NCBI RefSeq assembly: GCF_009177095.1
Contig: NZ_AP021861.1
Location: forward strand, 2,462,501-2,526,500
From: Lacipirellula parvula
GTDB taxonomy: Bacteria > Planctomycetota > Planctomycetia > Pirellulales > Lacipirellulaceae
DNA length: 64,000 nucleotides
Direction: 5' to 3'
In this document: piece by piece, positions 1-9,660 of the stretch
Layout: each line of letters starts with the position of its first letter
How positions within the stretch are numbered: the first letter of the stretch is position 1
Program-made: the position numbers and the translations under genes
The notes under the pieces: model-generated
The model's database searches: none
The model's input: only the letters and a program-made list of their open reading frames with translations
What the model was told of the DNA's origin: nothing

Positions 1-423
1 CGCAAGTTCCGGGAACATCTCCGCCTGCGACGGCCACTCGCCGAGTTCGATGACGTTGCCGTCGGGATCTCGGAAGAACACCTGGCGGTAGTGGTAGGTT
101 GGCAGGACGTGGACGACGTGTTCAATACTGTGCGCGGTCAGCTGCGCAACCGCAGCGTCGAAGTCGTCGACGTGGATCGCCAAGTGGTTCGTTCGCGAGT
201 TGATCGGCGCGGCGAGATTCGGCTCGAACTTCGCATCGTGAATCAAATGGAGCATCACGCCCACGTCGCGGTGGAGCAGCCACGCGCCGCGGAACGAGAA
301 CGCCGGCCGCGGCGTGGCGACGAACCCCAGCACATCGCAGTAGAACTTGGCGCCCCGCTCCGGATCGGCGGTCGGCAAAGCGATGTGGTTCATCGCGCCA
401 ATCGAAACGGGCGGGGGCGTCAC
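1..423 (-). CDS. VOC (glyoxalase/bleomycin-resistance fold) family protein, 3' end outside window
   Basis: Partial gene running off the left edge. The readable N-terminal part has the pattern of a vicinal-oxygen-chelate domain: an early MNHIALP strand with a metal-ligand-type His, the phrase FYCDVLGF typical of the first beta-alpha-beta module, a second His in the TNHLAIHVDDF strand, and a FFRDPDGNVIELGEW segment that carries the usual late Glu ligand. Such proteins are metal-dependent lyases, dioxygenases or resistance proteins; the substrate cannot be told from sequence. The GTG at 423 is chosen because GAGGA lies about 11 bases upstream; an ATG at 393 is an alternative that begins directly at MNHIALP. 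No operon partner is visible. Confidence 0.75.
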   Translation of the reverse strand, partial: MTPPPVSIGAMNHIALPTADPERGAKFYCDVLGFVATPRPAFSFRGAWLLHRDVGVMLHLIHDAKFEPNLAAPINSRTNHLAIHVDDFDAAVAQLTAHSIEHVVHVLPTYHYRQVFFRDPDGNVIELGEWPSQAEMFPELA

Positions 424-594
424 GGTCGGGGAAGTCCTCGGGTTGCGGGCTGCAGTGAGCAGGCGCCAGCGTCGGCCAGCGCGAAGCTCTAGCGATTCTA
501 ACGATTTTCTGGACTTCCGCTAACCGCCCCGTCGATACCCCACGAGGAGCCCGCGGTCTATCCACGGCGGCTCCTGGTAGGGGGGATTCTACGA

Positions 595-1026
595 ATGTCG
601 ATTCAAACTCGCGCCGCCGCGAGCCTGGCAATGCTTTGCCTGCTCGCCGTTGGCTGCCGGTCGGCGATGAACTGCACCGACGGCTGCGCATGCGCTAACG
701 GTTCGCCGCTGGCCGGCATGCGATATTGCGAACCAGGTTGCGCGCCTTGCGCTGGAAAGACGCCCGCTTGCGGAGAATCATGCGCACCCGGTTGCACCGA
801 TGCCTGCGGCGAGGGCTGCGGCAAGTGCGGCGCGAATGGACTCAGCGGCTGCACGGGCTGCGGAGAACGCTACTGGTGCGATTGGTACAACCATCCGCCG
901 CAGCTGTGCCAGCCGTGCGATTGCCACGGCAACTACACGGGGCCGGGCGTTGATCGCTACATTCTGCCGAACGCCAGCGGCCGGGCGGGAACGCCGGTGG
1001 GGACGGAGACTTCCTGGCCGCGCTGA
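595..1026 (+). CDS. small cysteine-rich lipoprotein
   Basis: A 143-residue protein with a lipoprotein signal peptide: a short charged start, a hydrophobic stretch and the lipobox LAVGC with the modified Cys at residue 21. The mature part is extremely rich in Cys and Gly, with many spaced pairs in residues 21-120 (for example CTDGCAC, CEPGCAPC, CTDACGEGCGKCG, CQPCDC), then a Cys-free tail. The protein should be membrane-anchored outside the cytoplasmic membrane, where the cysteines would form disulfides or bind metal. I do not recognise a named family; Cys-rich exported proteins of this kind are frequent in planctomycetes. A G-rich stretch lies just upstream of the ATG. It converges with the tatD-like gene. 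Confidence 0.75.
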   Translation: MSIQTRAAASLAMLCLLAVGCRSAMNCTDGCACANGSPLAGMRYCEPGCAPCAGKTPACGESCAPGCTDACGEGCGKCGANGLSGCTGCGERYWCDWYNHPPQLCQPCDCHGNYTGPGVDRYILPNASGRAGTPVGTETSWPR

Positions 1027-1041
1027 GCTTGCTGACAGCTT

Positions 1042-1821
1042 TCAGTCGCGAATACGGAATAGTTCCCGCGCGTTCGCCGTCGTTTGGCGTCCCAACTCTT
1101 GCGGCGACACGCTGCGGGCGATCGCAATGCAGGTCGCCGTGTGCGCGACGTACGCCGGTTCATTCGGCCGCTTGCCGCGGACCGGTTCGGGCGAGAGGTA
1201 GGGGCAGTCGGTTTCGATGAGCAGCCGCTCGGCGGGAATCGTCGCCGCACAGTCGCGCAGCGGTTGCGACTTTTTGTACGTCACCATCCCCGCGAAGCTA
1301 ATGTGGAGTCCGAGCCCCACGCACTCGGCCGCCATTGCGGCGTCGCCGGTGAACGAATGCATGATCCCCCGCAGCGGTTCGCGGCGGCGATGCTCCGCTC
1401 GCAGCGCCTCCATGATGTCGGCGTCGCAGTCGCGCATGTGGACGATGAACGGCAGGTCGAGCCGGCCGGCGAGCGCCATGTGCCGGTCGAAGTAATCTTG
1501 CTGCATCTCGAACGGCGTGAAGTCCCAGTGCCGATCGAGGCCGGTCTCGCCGATCGCGACGACGCGCGGCTGCGTGGCTAGGCGTTCGATCTCCGCCCAA
1601 TCGTCCGGTCCGCACTCAGCGATGTAGTTTGGCTGCAGGCCGACGGCGGCGTACACGCTTGGGTACTTCGCGGCCACTTCGACGCACTTCTGGCTCGCGG
1701 CGACGGTGGTGCCGACGGCGATGATCGTCTCGACGCCGGCAACGCGGGCGCGCTCCACGACGGCGTCGCGCGTGTCGTCGAATTCTTCCTGGTCGAGATG
1801 GGCGTGGGTGTCGAAGAGCAC
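1042..1821 (-). CDS. tatD: TatD family metal-dependent hydrolase/DNase
   Basis: The 259-residue length is normal for TatD. The N-terminus has the FDTHAHLD metal-binding motif (HxH), followed by GLQPN in the place of the usual GxHP segment, the GETGLD motif with a metal-binding Glu, FIVHMRDCDAD with a further His, a MHSFTG motif, and the late ETDCPYLSPEP motif with the catalytic Asp. These are all hallmarks of the TIM-barrel TatD group, which act as 3'-5' exonucleases or related phosphoesterases and depend on two divalent metals. The start is a GTG. The gene lies downstream of the nuo operon on the same strand but is separated from it by a repeat, so co-transcription is uncertain. Confidence 0.92.
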   Translation of the reverse strand: MLFDTHAHLDQEEFDDTRDAVVERARVAGVETIIAVGTTVAASQKCVEVAAKYPSVYAAVGLQPNYIAECGPDDWAEIERLATQPRVVAIGETGLDRHWDFTPFEMQQDYFDRHMALAGRLDLPFIVHMRDCDADIMEALRAEHRRREPLRGIMHSFTGDAAMAAECVGLGLHISFAGMVTYKKSQPLRDCAATIPAERLLIETDCPYLSPEPVRGKRPNEPAYVAHTATCIAIARSVSPQELGRQTTANARELFRIRD

Positions 1822-1828
1822 TGGCGGA

Positions 1829-1968
1829 GGGTTCAGGGTTCAGTGGGCAGTGGCGGGCGCGCAGCTGCGCGGGATGACTTAAGCGTAGCAAAAGAGAGGG
1901 GGGAAATCAGGATGCGGCGCTAAGCACGCTTCACTCTGAACCCTGAACCCCAACGCCTGAACCCTGCC
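1829..1968. repeat. inverted repeat of GGGTTCAG-type units
   Basis: Units of GGGTTCAGGGTTCAG just upstream of the tatD start are matched by CTGAACCCTGAACCCC and CTGAACCCTG units at 1936-1968, about 100 bases away. The distal arm lies inside the 3' end of the next gene and codes for its last residues (GSGVGVQGSE). It belongs to the general class of intergenic palindromes in this window. Confidence 0.6.
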
Positions 1969-2395
1969 GCGTAGTCGCGGCCAGGGCCGTTTCGCGGAGC
2001 GTGTCGAGATGCCCCTTCGACATGCCAAGGGCTTCTTCAGCCAACGAACGGGCGGCGGCGAATGATTGCAGGCGGTGCACTAACTGCTCGATCATCGCGA
2101 CGTCCTGCTCCTGGTAGCGCACCGCCGTGAGGATCACGTAGTCGATGTCGAGGTCGTGCAGGTCGGTGAACTCCATCGGGAATTCGCCGGTGCGGGGCAG
2201 GGCGTCGGCGTCGATAATCATCCGGCTGATCCGCTCGGCCATGATGTCCTGATCGAGAGCGATCGCGTCGACCGCCTCGAGTTCTTGGCCGCGACCGGCG
2301 GGGACGTGCGGCCGGGCCCAGCGCATGTACTGCGGGAACGATCGGCAGTGGATCGCCAGCAGTCGGTTCAGCCAGTGGATAACGTCGGCTTTCAT
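1931..2395 (-). CDS. conserved-looking helical hypothetical protein at the end of the nuo operon
   Basis: A 154-residue protein with no recognised domain. Residues 1-140 are predicted by eye to be mostly helical, with a long helix rich in acidic and hydrophobic residues (DLDIDYVILTAVRYQEQDVAMIEQLVHRL). Several Glu, His and Asp residues in helices (HCRSF, DQDIMAERI, EQDVAMIEQL) recall ferritin-like or DUF-type four-helix bundles, but no clear ExxH pair was found, so this is only a suggestion. The start lies 21 bases after the nuoN stop, on the same strand, so it is probably co-transcribed with complex I. The last dozen residues are encoded by an intergenic repeat arm and are probably not part of the fold. 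Confidence 0.6.
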   Translation of the reverse strand: MKADVIHWLNRLLAIHCRSFPQYMRWARPHVPAGRGQELEAVDAIALDQDIMAERISRMIIDADALPRTGEFPMEFTDLHDLDIDYVILTAVRYQEQDVAMIEQLVHRLQSFAAARSLAEEALGMSKGHLDTLRETALAATTRQGSGVGVQGSE

Positions 2396-2416
2396 GCGTC
2401 GGACGGGCTCGCTGGT

Positions 2417-4135
2417 CTAGTGAAACAATCCGGAGGCGGCGCTCTGCGCCCAAGCGGCGACCGAGTTCGGCAACACGCCGTAGATCACGACCGGCAGCGT
2501 CATCGCCAGGACGAACGCCGATTGCAGGAAGCCGAGGGAAACAGGTCGAGTTGAGTCGGGCTCGCCGTCGATGCACATTGTCTTTGCGACTCGCAGGTAG
2601 TACACGAGCGACAACGCCGTGTTCGCCGCGGCGACGACCATCACGAACGTCAGGAGCGTGCTGTGCGATTCGAACAACGCTTGCAGCACCCGCAGCTTCG
2701 GCCAGAAGCCGGCGAGCGGCGGCAGGCCAACGAGGCTGAACAGAATCAGCGTGAACGCGACCGCAATCACCGGGCTGCGGTTGATCAGCCCCGCGTAATC
2801 TTTGATCTCCTCGCTCTGCATCGAGTTGCGGAGGAACGCGATGATCGAGAAGGCGCCAAGATTCATGAACAAGTAGATCGCCGCGTAGAGCATCAGCGCC
2901 GAAATCGCTTCGCTGGCGGCCGCTGTTCGGCCTTCGCCGAGCAAAGCGACCGCGGCGGCGACGGGCATCATCATGAACCCAGCGTGGGCGATCGTTGAAT
3001 AGGCGAGCATCCGCTTGATGTTCCGCTGTCCGTAGGCGGCGAGGTTGCCGAACGTGCAGGTGACGATCGAGACGACGCCAATGAGCGTGATCAGGAAGCT
3101 GCGGACCGGGCCAAGCGGCGTCTCAGCGTCGGCCGCGCTCGTGCCCGGCTGGTTAGCGGTGGAGTGCTGAGCGACCAAACGAATCGGGGCCGCGGCGTGT
3201 TCTTGCTCGCTGGCGGCGACGTGAGGCGACGGTTCGCCCGGCTTCGCGGCGGTGGGGGATTCGTAGCTGAAGCCGACCGCCACGCGCACCAACAGCGCCA
3301 ACGCGGCAGCCTTCGACGCGACCGACAGAAACGCGCCGACTTCCGCCGAGGCGCCTTCGAAGACGTCGGGGCACCAAAAGTGAAACGGCACGGCCGACAG
3401 TTTGAACGCCAGCCCGACGCCAACCATGAGTCCTGCCAGCGCGAGCACCATCACGGTGAGTTCGCGGTCGGCCATCCGCGTGGGCAGATCGAACTCGATC
3501 AACCGTTGCGTGAGCGTCGGGAAGTGTGCGGAGCCGAGCAGCCCTGCGACAAGGCTGGTGCCGTAGAGCATCACCCCGGCGGCGCCGGCGCCGTAGACGG
3601 CGTACTTCAGCGCGGCCTCGCTGCTACGGCGACGACCCTTCACAATGCCTGCCAAAACATAGGACGGCACGCTCGCCATTTCGACGCCAAGGAACATCGT
3701 CAGTAGATGGTTCGACGAAACCATAATGCACATGCCAATCGTCGCGCCGAAGACGAGCGAGAAATAGTCTTGACCATCCTCGCGGTCGGCGATGCCGGTG
3801 AGCTGCGACAGCACGACGAACAGCACGGCGAACGCCATCAGGAACAAGCGGAAGTAGGCTGTCATACCGTCGTAGACGAGCAGCCCGGTGAATAATTCCT
3901 CACGCTCAATCGCGTGGAACGTGCCGAGGCCGTCTGGCGGAATCGCGGCGACAAAGGCGGCCAAGGAACCGATGAAGGCGATGACGACCGGCGGAATCCG
4001 ATCGAGCAACGGCAGGACGCGAGTCAGCAGCAACACGACGATCGTCACGCATAGCGCCAGCTCCGGTCCAAAACGAGGCAAACTCGTTTGGACCGTGTCG
4101 CTGATCAGGTTGTCGACGATCTCGTGTAAATTCAC
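2417..4135 (-). CDS. nuoN: NADH-quinone oxidoreductase subunit N
   Basis: Antiporter-like membrane subunit of respiratory complex I, one of the proton-pumping modules. The 572 residues are almost wholly hydrophobic, with the family segments VEMASVPSYVLAGI, RSSEAALKYAVYGA, LAFKLSAVPFHFWCPDVFEGA (a key Lys in a broken helix) and NIKRMLAYSTIAHAGFMM. It is longer than E. coli NuoN (about 485 residues), mainly because of a polar insert at about residues 291-343 (YESPTAAKPG... to AETPLG) that should form an extramembrane loop. The start is a GTG. It is the last recognisable subunit of a ten-gene nuo operon, 76 bases after nuoM. Confidence 0.95.
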   Translation of the reverse strand: MNLHEIVDNLISDTVQTSLPRFGPELALCVTIVVLLLTRVLPLLDRIPPVVIAFIGSLAAFVAAIPPDGLGTFHAIEREELFTGLLVYDGMTAYFRLFLMAFAVLFVVLSQLTGIADREDGQDYFSLVFGATIGMCIMVSSNHLLTMFLGVEMASVPSYVLAGIVKGRRRSSEAALKYAVYGAGAAGVMLYGTSLVAGLLGSAHFPTLTQRLIEFDLPTRMADRELTVMVLALAGLMVGVGLAFKLSAVPFHFWCPDVFEGASAEVGAFLSVASKAAALALLVRVAVGFSYESPTAAKPGEPSPHVAASEQEHAAAPIRLVAQHSTANQPGTSAADAETPLGPVRSFLITLIGVVSIVTCTFGNLAAYGQRNIKRMLAYSTIAHAGFMMMPVAAAVALLGEGRTAAASEAISALMLYAAIYLFMNLGAFSIIAFLRNSMQSEEIKDYAGLINRSPVIAVAFTLILFSLVGLPPLAGFWPKLRVLQALFESHSTLLTFVMVVAAANTALSLVYYLRVAKTMCIDGEPDSTRPVSLGFLQSAFVLAMTLPVVIYGVLPNSVAAWAQSAASGLFH

Positions 4136-4211
4136 TGCGTAAGTCTCGCAGGCGATGGTTCGTTACAAGCCGTTGGCTTTGCCGGTGGACGGGCTTCTAT
4201 GCGTGTGGTTT

Positions 4212-6059
<1,848 letters not shown>

Positions 6060-6117
6060 GATGACGAGACGATCCTTGGACTATCCGAGTTCATAAAAAT
6101 GCGACGAACTGCTTCGA

Positions 6118-8625
6118 TTAGCTGAACGCGAAAAACCTAACAACTGACGCTGTAACAAACATGAAAACGGTGCCGGTGACGATGAAAAACACATACTGCC
6201 GAAGATTTCCAGTCTGCAAGTTTCGCAGCAGCAGGCCGAAGTCCCACGTCCAGTTGGCAAGCGTGTTCACCGTACCGTCGACCAGCGTGCGGTCGAATAC
6301 CGTCGAGAAAATCCCCGCCACGCCGCGGCACACCCACGCGCAACTGTGGAGGAACCAATCAATCACGCCGCGATCAAACAACGCGATCTGCTTTCCAATG
6401 AACAGGGCAGGGCGGATGAACAGGACGTTGTAAAGCTGGTCGAAGTACCACTTGTTCCACAGCAGCGTGTAGACCGGCTTGAAGGTTTGCTTAATTTCGT
6501 TCGGGTTGAGGTAACCCCAGAGGTAGACGACTGCCGCCCCGAAGACGCCGATCAGCGCGGAACCGAACGCCGCGAGGCCGGCCCGCAGCTTGATGTCCGG
6601 AGCATGGCTGAGGTGTTCGGCAGGAACGACGAGGTCGTCAATCAACATCCCCGAGCCGCCGGCGGCGGTGCCGACCGGCTGCGCTTGTTCCAGCACACGC
6701 GTCAAATTGAAGGCCGGCCAAGCGACCGCGATCGCGAACGTCGCCAGCAGGATCAGCGGCCACGTCATTACCCGCGGCGATTCGTGGGCATGATCGTACT
6801 TGTGGTGGTCGCGCGGGGCGCCGGTGAACGTCATGAACCAGAGCCGGAACATGTAAAACGCCGTCATCGAGGCGCCGAGCACCGCCATCACCAGGAAGAT
6901 CCAGTAGCCGCCGCCGTTCGTTTGGGCATGGCTCCAGGCTTGCTCGATGATCGAATCTTTCGAGAAGTAACCGCTGAACCCGATCGGCGTGAGCGGCACG
7001 CCGGCGCCGATGATCGCGAGGCAGCCGATCAGCATCGTGTACGCCGTGATCGGCATCTTCTTGCGAAGTCCCCCCATCTCGGTCATGTCGTTCGTGTGGA
7101 CGGCATGAATCACCGAGCCGGAGCACATGAACAGCAAGCTCTTGAAGAAGGCGTGCGTAATGAGATGGAACAGCCCCGCGATCCAGCCGCCGAGGCCGAG
7201 GGCGAGCATCATGTAACCGAGCTGGCTAACCGTCGAGTAAGCGAGCACCCGTTTGATGTCGGTGGCCGTGATCGCAATCGTTGCCGCGAGCGAGAGGGTG
7301 ATGCAGCCGATGATCGCAATCACCAGGAGCGCTTCGGGACTGAATGCGGGATAAAACCGGCCGACGAGGTAGACGCCGGCCGCGACCATCGTCGCCGAGT
7401 GGACAAGCGCGGAAACGGGCGTGGGCCCTTCCATTGCATCGGGAAGCCACACGTGCAGCGGGAACTGAGCGCTCTTGCCGACGCAACCGCAGAAGATGCC
7501 GACGCCGGCGACCAACAGCAGCCAGTGGCCCGCTTTGCCCGCGGCGGCGTCTTCGGCCTCGATCGCAGGTTGTTGGCGGGTTTCTTCGGCAATCATGCTT
7601 GCCGGCGGGACGAGGCGGTAACCATTCTCGGCGGTGCGCAGTTGGCTGAAGATGCCGGGCTCGGCGATCGCGCCCGAGTCGGTTAGCAGCGTCTGCCCCT
7701 TAGCGTCTTGCTTGTCGCCAAACGCGAAGGTGCCGAGGCTCGCCCACAGCGCCATCATGCCGATCAGCATGCCAAAGTCGCCGACGCGATTGACGATGAA
7801 CGCCTTATTCGCCGCCGTGCTCGCGCTGTGGCGTTCGAAGTAGAAACCGATCAGGAAGTAGGAGCAGATGCCCACCAGTTCCCAGAAGACGAACACCATC
7901 GCCACGTTGCCGGCGATGACGATTCCCAACATGCTGAAGCAGAAGAGCGACAGATATTGGAAGAAGCGGTGAAATCGGCCAGGCCGACTGAGATGATGGC
8001 CGTGGACAATCACTTCGTGGTCGTGGTACGGGTCGTGCAACTCGTCGTGCATGTAGCCGGTGGCGTAGATGTGCACGCACGAGGCGATGAGCGTCACCAT
8101 GCAGAACATCGTCACCGTGAGGGCGTCGATGTAGTAGCCGATGGTCAGCTTTAAGTTGCCGAACTGGCCGAGCGCGTACCAATCGCCGAAGTAATACGTC
8201 GGCGGCGGATTCGCGGCGTGGCCCTCGGCCGCAGCGTGTTCGTCGGCGTGCGACTCTTCCTGCAGCGCGACCAGCTGGAACGGCGAGTCTGTCGCCGCAT
8301 GTGACGCCAGCGGGGCTGGCTCGCCGATCATTGCCGAATCGTGGTGATGATCGGCGCCAGCGGGCGCGTCGTAATGATCGCCCTCTTCGTGGTGGTCGCC
8401 GTGATGCGCTACCGGCAGTTCGTGGTTCGGCAACCAGACGATGAACATCGCCGTGAAGCTGAGCAGGAACGCCGAGACGATCGCTCCCGACGCCACGTAG
8501 CCGGCCCACTTGCCGTGGGGGCCAAGCCGTTTGCCGATGAACAAAATCACCACGAACGACGCCAATGGCAATAGCCAGGCGGCGGCGAGCAGCTTCGGCA
8601 GCGCGGTAGCGGGGGTCAAATCCAT
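6118..8625 (-). CDS. nuoL: NADH-quinone oxidoreductase subunit L with a His-rich loop
   Basis: Largest antiporter-like subunit of complex I. Recognised by VFVFWELVGICSYFLIGFYFER, KSAQFPLHVWLPDAMEGPTPVSALVHSATMVAAGVYL, DIKRVLAYSTVSQLGYMMLALG, and the C-terminal long-helix region. The 835 residues exceed E. coli NuoL (613). One insert follows the second transmembrane helix at about residues 66-142; it has 13 His within about 70 residues (HHGDHHEEGDHY, ADHHHD) plus acidic residues and should face the periplasm. A second polar insert is at about residues 310-365, before the KSAQFPLHVW segment. The His-rich loop could bind metal; this is inference. Co-directional with nuoK (15-base gap). Confidence 0.96.
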   Translation of the reverse strand: MDLTPATALPKLLAAAWLLPLASFVVILFIGKRLGPHGKWAGYVASGAIVSAFLLSFTAMFIVWLPNHELPVAHHGDHHEEGDHYDAPAGADHHHDSAMIGEPAPLASHAATDSPFQLVALQEESHADEHAAAEGHAANPPPTYYFGDWYALGQFGNLKLTIGYYIDALTVTMFCMVTLIASCVHIYATGYMHDELHDPYHDHEVIVHGHHLSRPGRFHRFFQYLSLFCFSMLGIVIAGNVAMVFVFWELVGICSYFLIGFYFERHSASTAANKAFIVNRVGDFGMLIGMMALWASLGTFAFGDKQDAKGQTLLTDSGAIAEPGIFSQLRTAENGYRLVPPASMIAEETRQQPAIEAEDAAAGKAGHWLLLVAGVGIFCGCVGKSAQFPLHVWLPDAMEGPTPVSALVHSATMVAAGVYLVGRFYPAFSPEALLVIAIIGCITLSLAATIAITATDIKRVLAYSTVSQLGYMMLALGLGGWIAGLFHLITHAFFKSLLFMCSGSVIHAVHTNDMTEMGGLRKKMPITAYTMLIGCLAIIGAGVPLTPIGFSGYFSKDSIIEQAWSHAQTNGGGYWIFLVMAVLGASMTAFYMFRLWFMTFTGAPRDHHKYDHAHESPRVMTWPLILLATFAIAVAWPAFNLTRVLEQAQPVGTAAGGSGMLIDDLVVPAEHLSHAPDIKLRAGLAAFGSALIGVFGAAVVYLWGYLNPNEIKQTFKPVYTLLWNKWYFDQLYNVLFIRPALFIGKQIALFDRGVIDWFLHSCAWVCRGVAGIFSTVFDRTLVDGTVNTLANWTWDFGLLLRNLQTGNLRQYVFFIVTGTVFMFVTASVVRFFAFS

Positions 8626-8640
8626 CGCGATCCGTCGGCG

Positions 8641-9000
8641 TTAGCCTTGCAATTGATCGGCGCGGTCGACGTCGATCGAGTCGTGGTTGTTGTAAAAATT
8701 GAGTGCGATCGCCAGGGCCACCGCCGCTTCCGCCGCGGCGAGCACGATGACGAACAACGCAATCAACGGCGCGTCGAGCCCCAGGTCCGGCCCGCCGTTG
8801 TTGAGGTACTTGCTGCCAAAGGCGATGAAGTTGAGGTTGGCGCCGTTGAGCACCAGCTCAATCCCCATCAACACGCCGAGCGCGTTTCGCTTAGTCGCCA
8901 TGCACATGGCGCCGCAGACAAACATCACCGCGCCGACCGTCATGTAGTGGGCCGGTCCCGGCGGTTCCGTCAGCAGATTGGCAAGCAGCGAAATCGTCAT
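8641..9000 (-). CDS. nuoK: NADH-quinone oxidoreductase subunit K
   Basis: Small three-helix membrane subunit of complex I. The 119 residues hold the family core: ALGVLMGIELVLNGANLNFIAFG, with the conserved membrane Glu in the GIEL segment, followed by ALFVIVLAAAEAAVALAIALNFY, with the second conserved Glu. Length is close to the family norm (about 100), with a slightly longer N-terminus. It sits in the expected order between nuoJ and nuoL. Confidence 0.96.
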   Translation of the reverse strand: MTISLLANLLTEPPGPAHYMTVGAVMFVCGAMCMATKRNALGVLMGIELVLNGANLNFIAFGSKYLNNGGPDLGLDAPLIALFVIVLAAAEAAVALAIALNFYNNHDSIDVDRADQLQG

Positions 9001-9061
9001 GGTTGGTCAGGAAAATCAGTTGATTGAAATCTTAGCGAGCGCTACCAGCGAGCCGACGGGT

Positions 9062-9658
9062 TTATCCCGTCGGTAATGGATTTGCCCGCCGTTTCGCGCG
9101 AGCCAAGTAGGCCGCCCCAATCAGCACCACCAGCAAATGAACCGATACAATTTCAAACGGAAACAAATATCCCGACCTTCCCGCTTGTTCGCTCGTGGGA
9201 GCGTCGATCTTATCGACCCGTGCGCCGAGCAGCCCCATGCCGATCGGCGTGGCGTTTGGCTCCGCCTGCAGCTTCTCGACGGCAGCCCGTTCGGGGCTGC
9301 GCCATTCGGGGACGCTGAACGCCGCCGCGGTGAGCAGGCTAAGCAGCGCTCCGCCGGCAATCATGCCAAGCACCCAATCGCCGGCGGGCGTCTTCATGTT
9401 CACGAATCGCTCCTGCGACGTGAGCATGACGCCGAAGATCAGCAGCACCAACGTGCCGCCGACGTAAATCAGTAGTTGCATGGCGCCGACGAATTCCTGG
9501 CCCGCCAAGAAGAACAGCCCGGCCGTCGCCGCGAGGGCGAGCACCAGGTAGAAGGCCATCCGCACGATGTTCGTCGAGAGCAGCACCGCGAGCGAGAAGG
9601 CGCACGCGAGCCCGCCGAAGATCAGAAAGAAGACCGAGGGCCAGTAGATTTGCTCCAT
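9062..9658 (-). CDS. nuoJ: NADH-quinone oxidoreductase subunit J
   Basis: Membrane subunit of complex I with several transmembrane helices. Recognised by the N-terminal FLIFGGLACAFSLAVLLSTNIVRMAFYLVLALAATAGLFFLAGQEFVGAMQLLIYVGGTLVLLIFGVML region, which contains the pi-bulge Gly-rich helix with the conserved Tyr. The C-terminal helix EIVSVHLLVVLIGAAYLARAKR follows a polar linker of about 45 residues. The gene is 198 residues long and starts two bases after the nuoH stop codon, so translation is probably coupled to nuoH. Confidence 0.95.
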   Translation of the reverse strand: MEQIYWPSVFFLIFGGLACAFSLAVLLSTNIVRMAFYLVLALAATAGLFFLAGQEFVGAMQLLIYVGGTLVLLIFGVMLTSQERFVNMKTPAGDWVLGMIAGGALLSLLTAAAFSVPEWRSPERAAVEKLQAEPNATPIGMGLLGARVDKIDAPTSEQAGRSGYLFPFEIVSVHLLVVLIGAAYLARAKRRANPLPTG

Positions 9659-9660
9659 CG

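Noticed and set aside
6346-7686. Long plus-strand open frame of 446 codons opposite nuoL
   Set aside because: It is fully antisense to nuoL, Arg/Asp/Glu-rich with no domain, and arises from high GC content at third positions.
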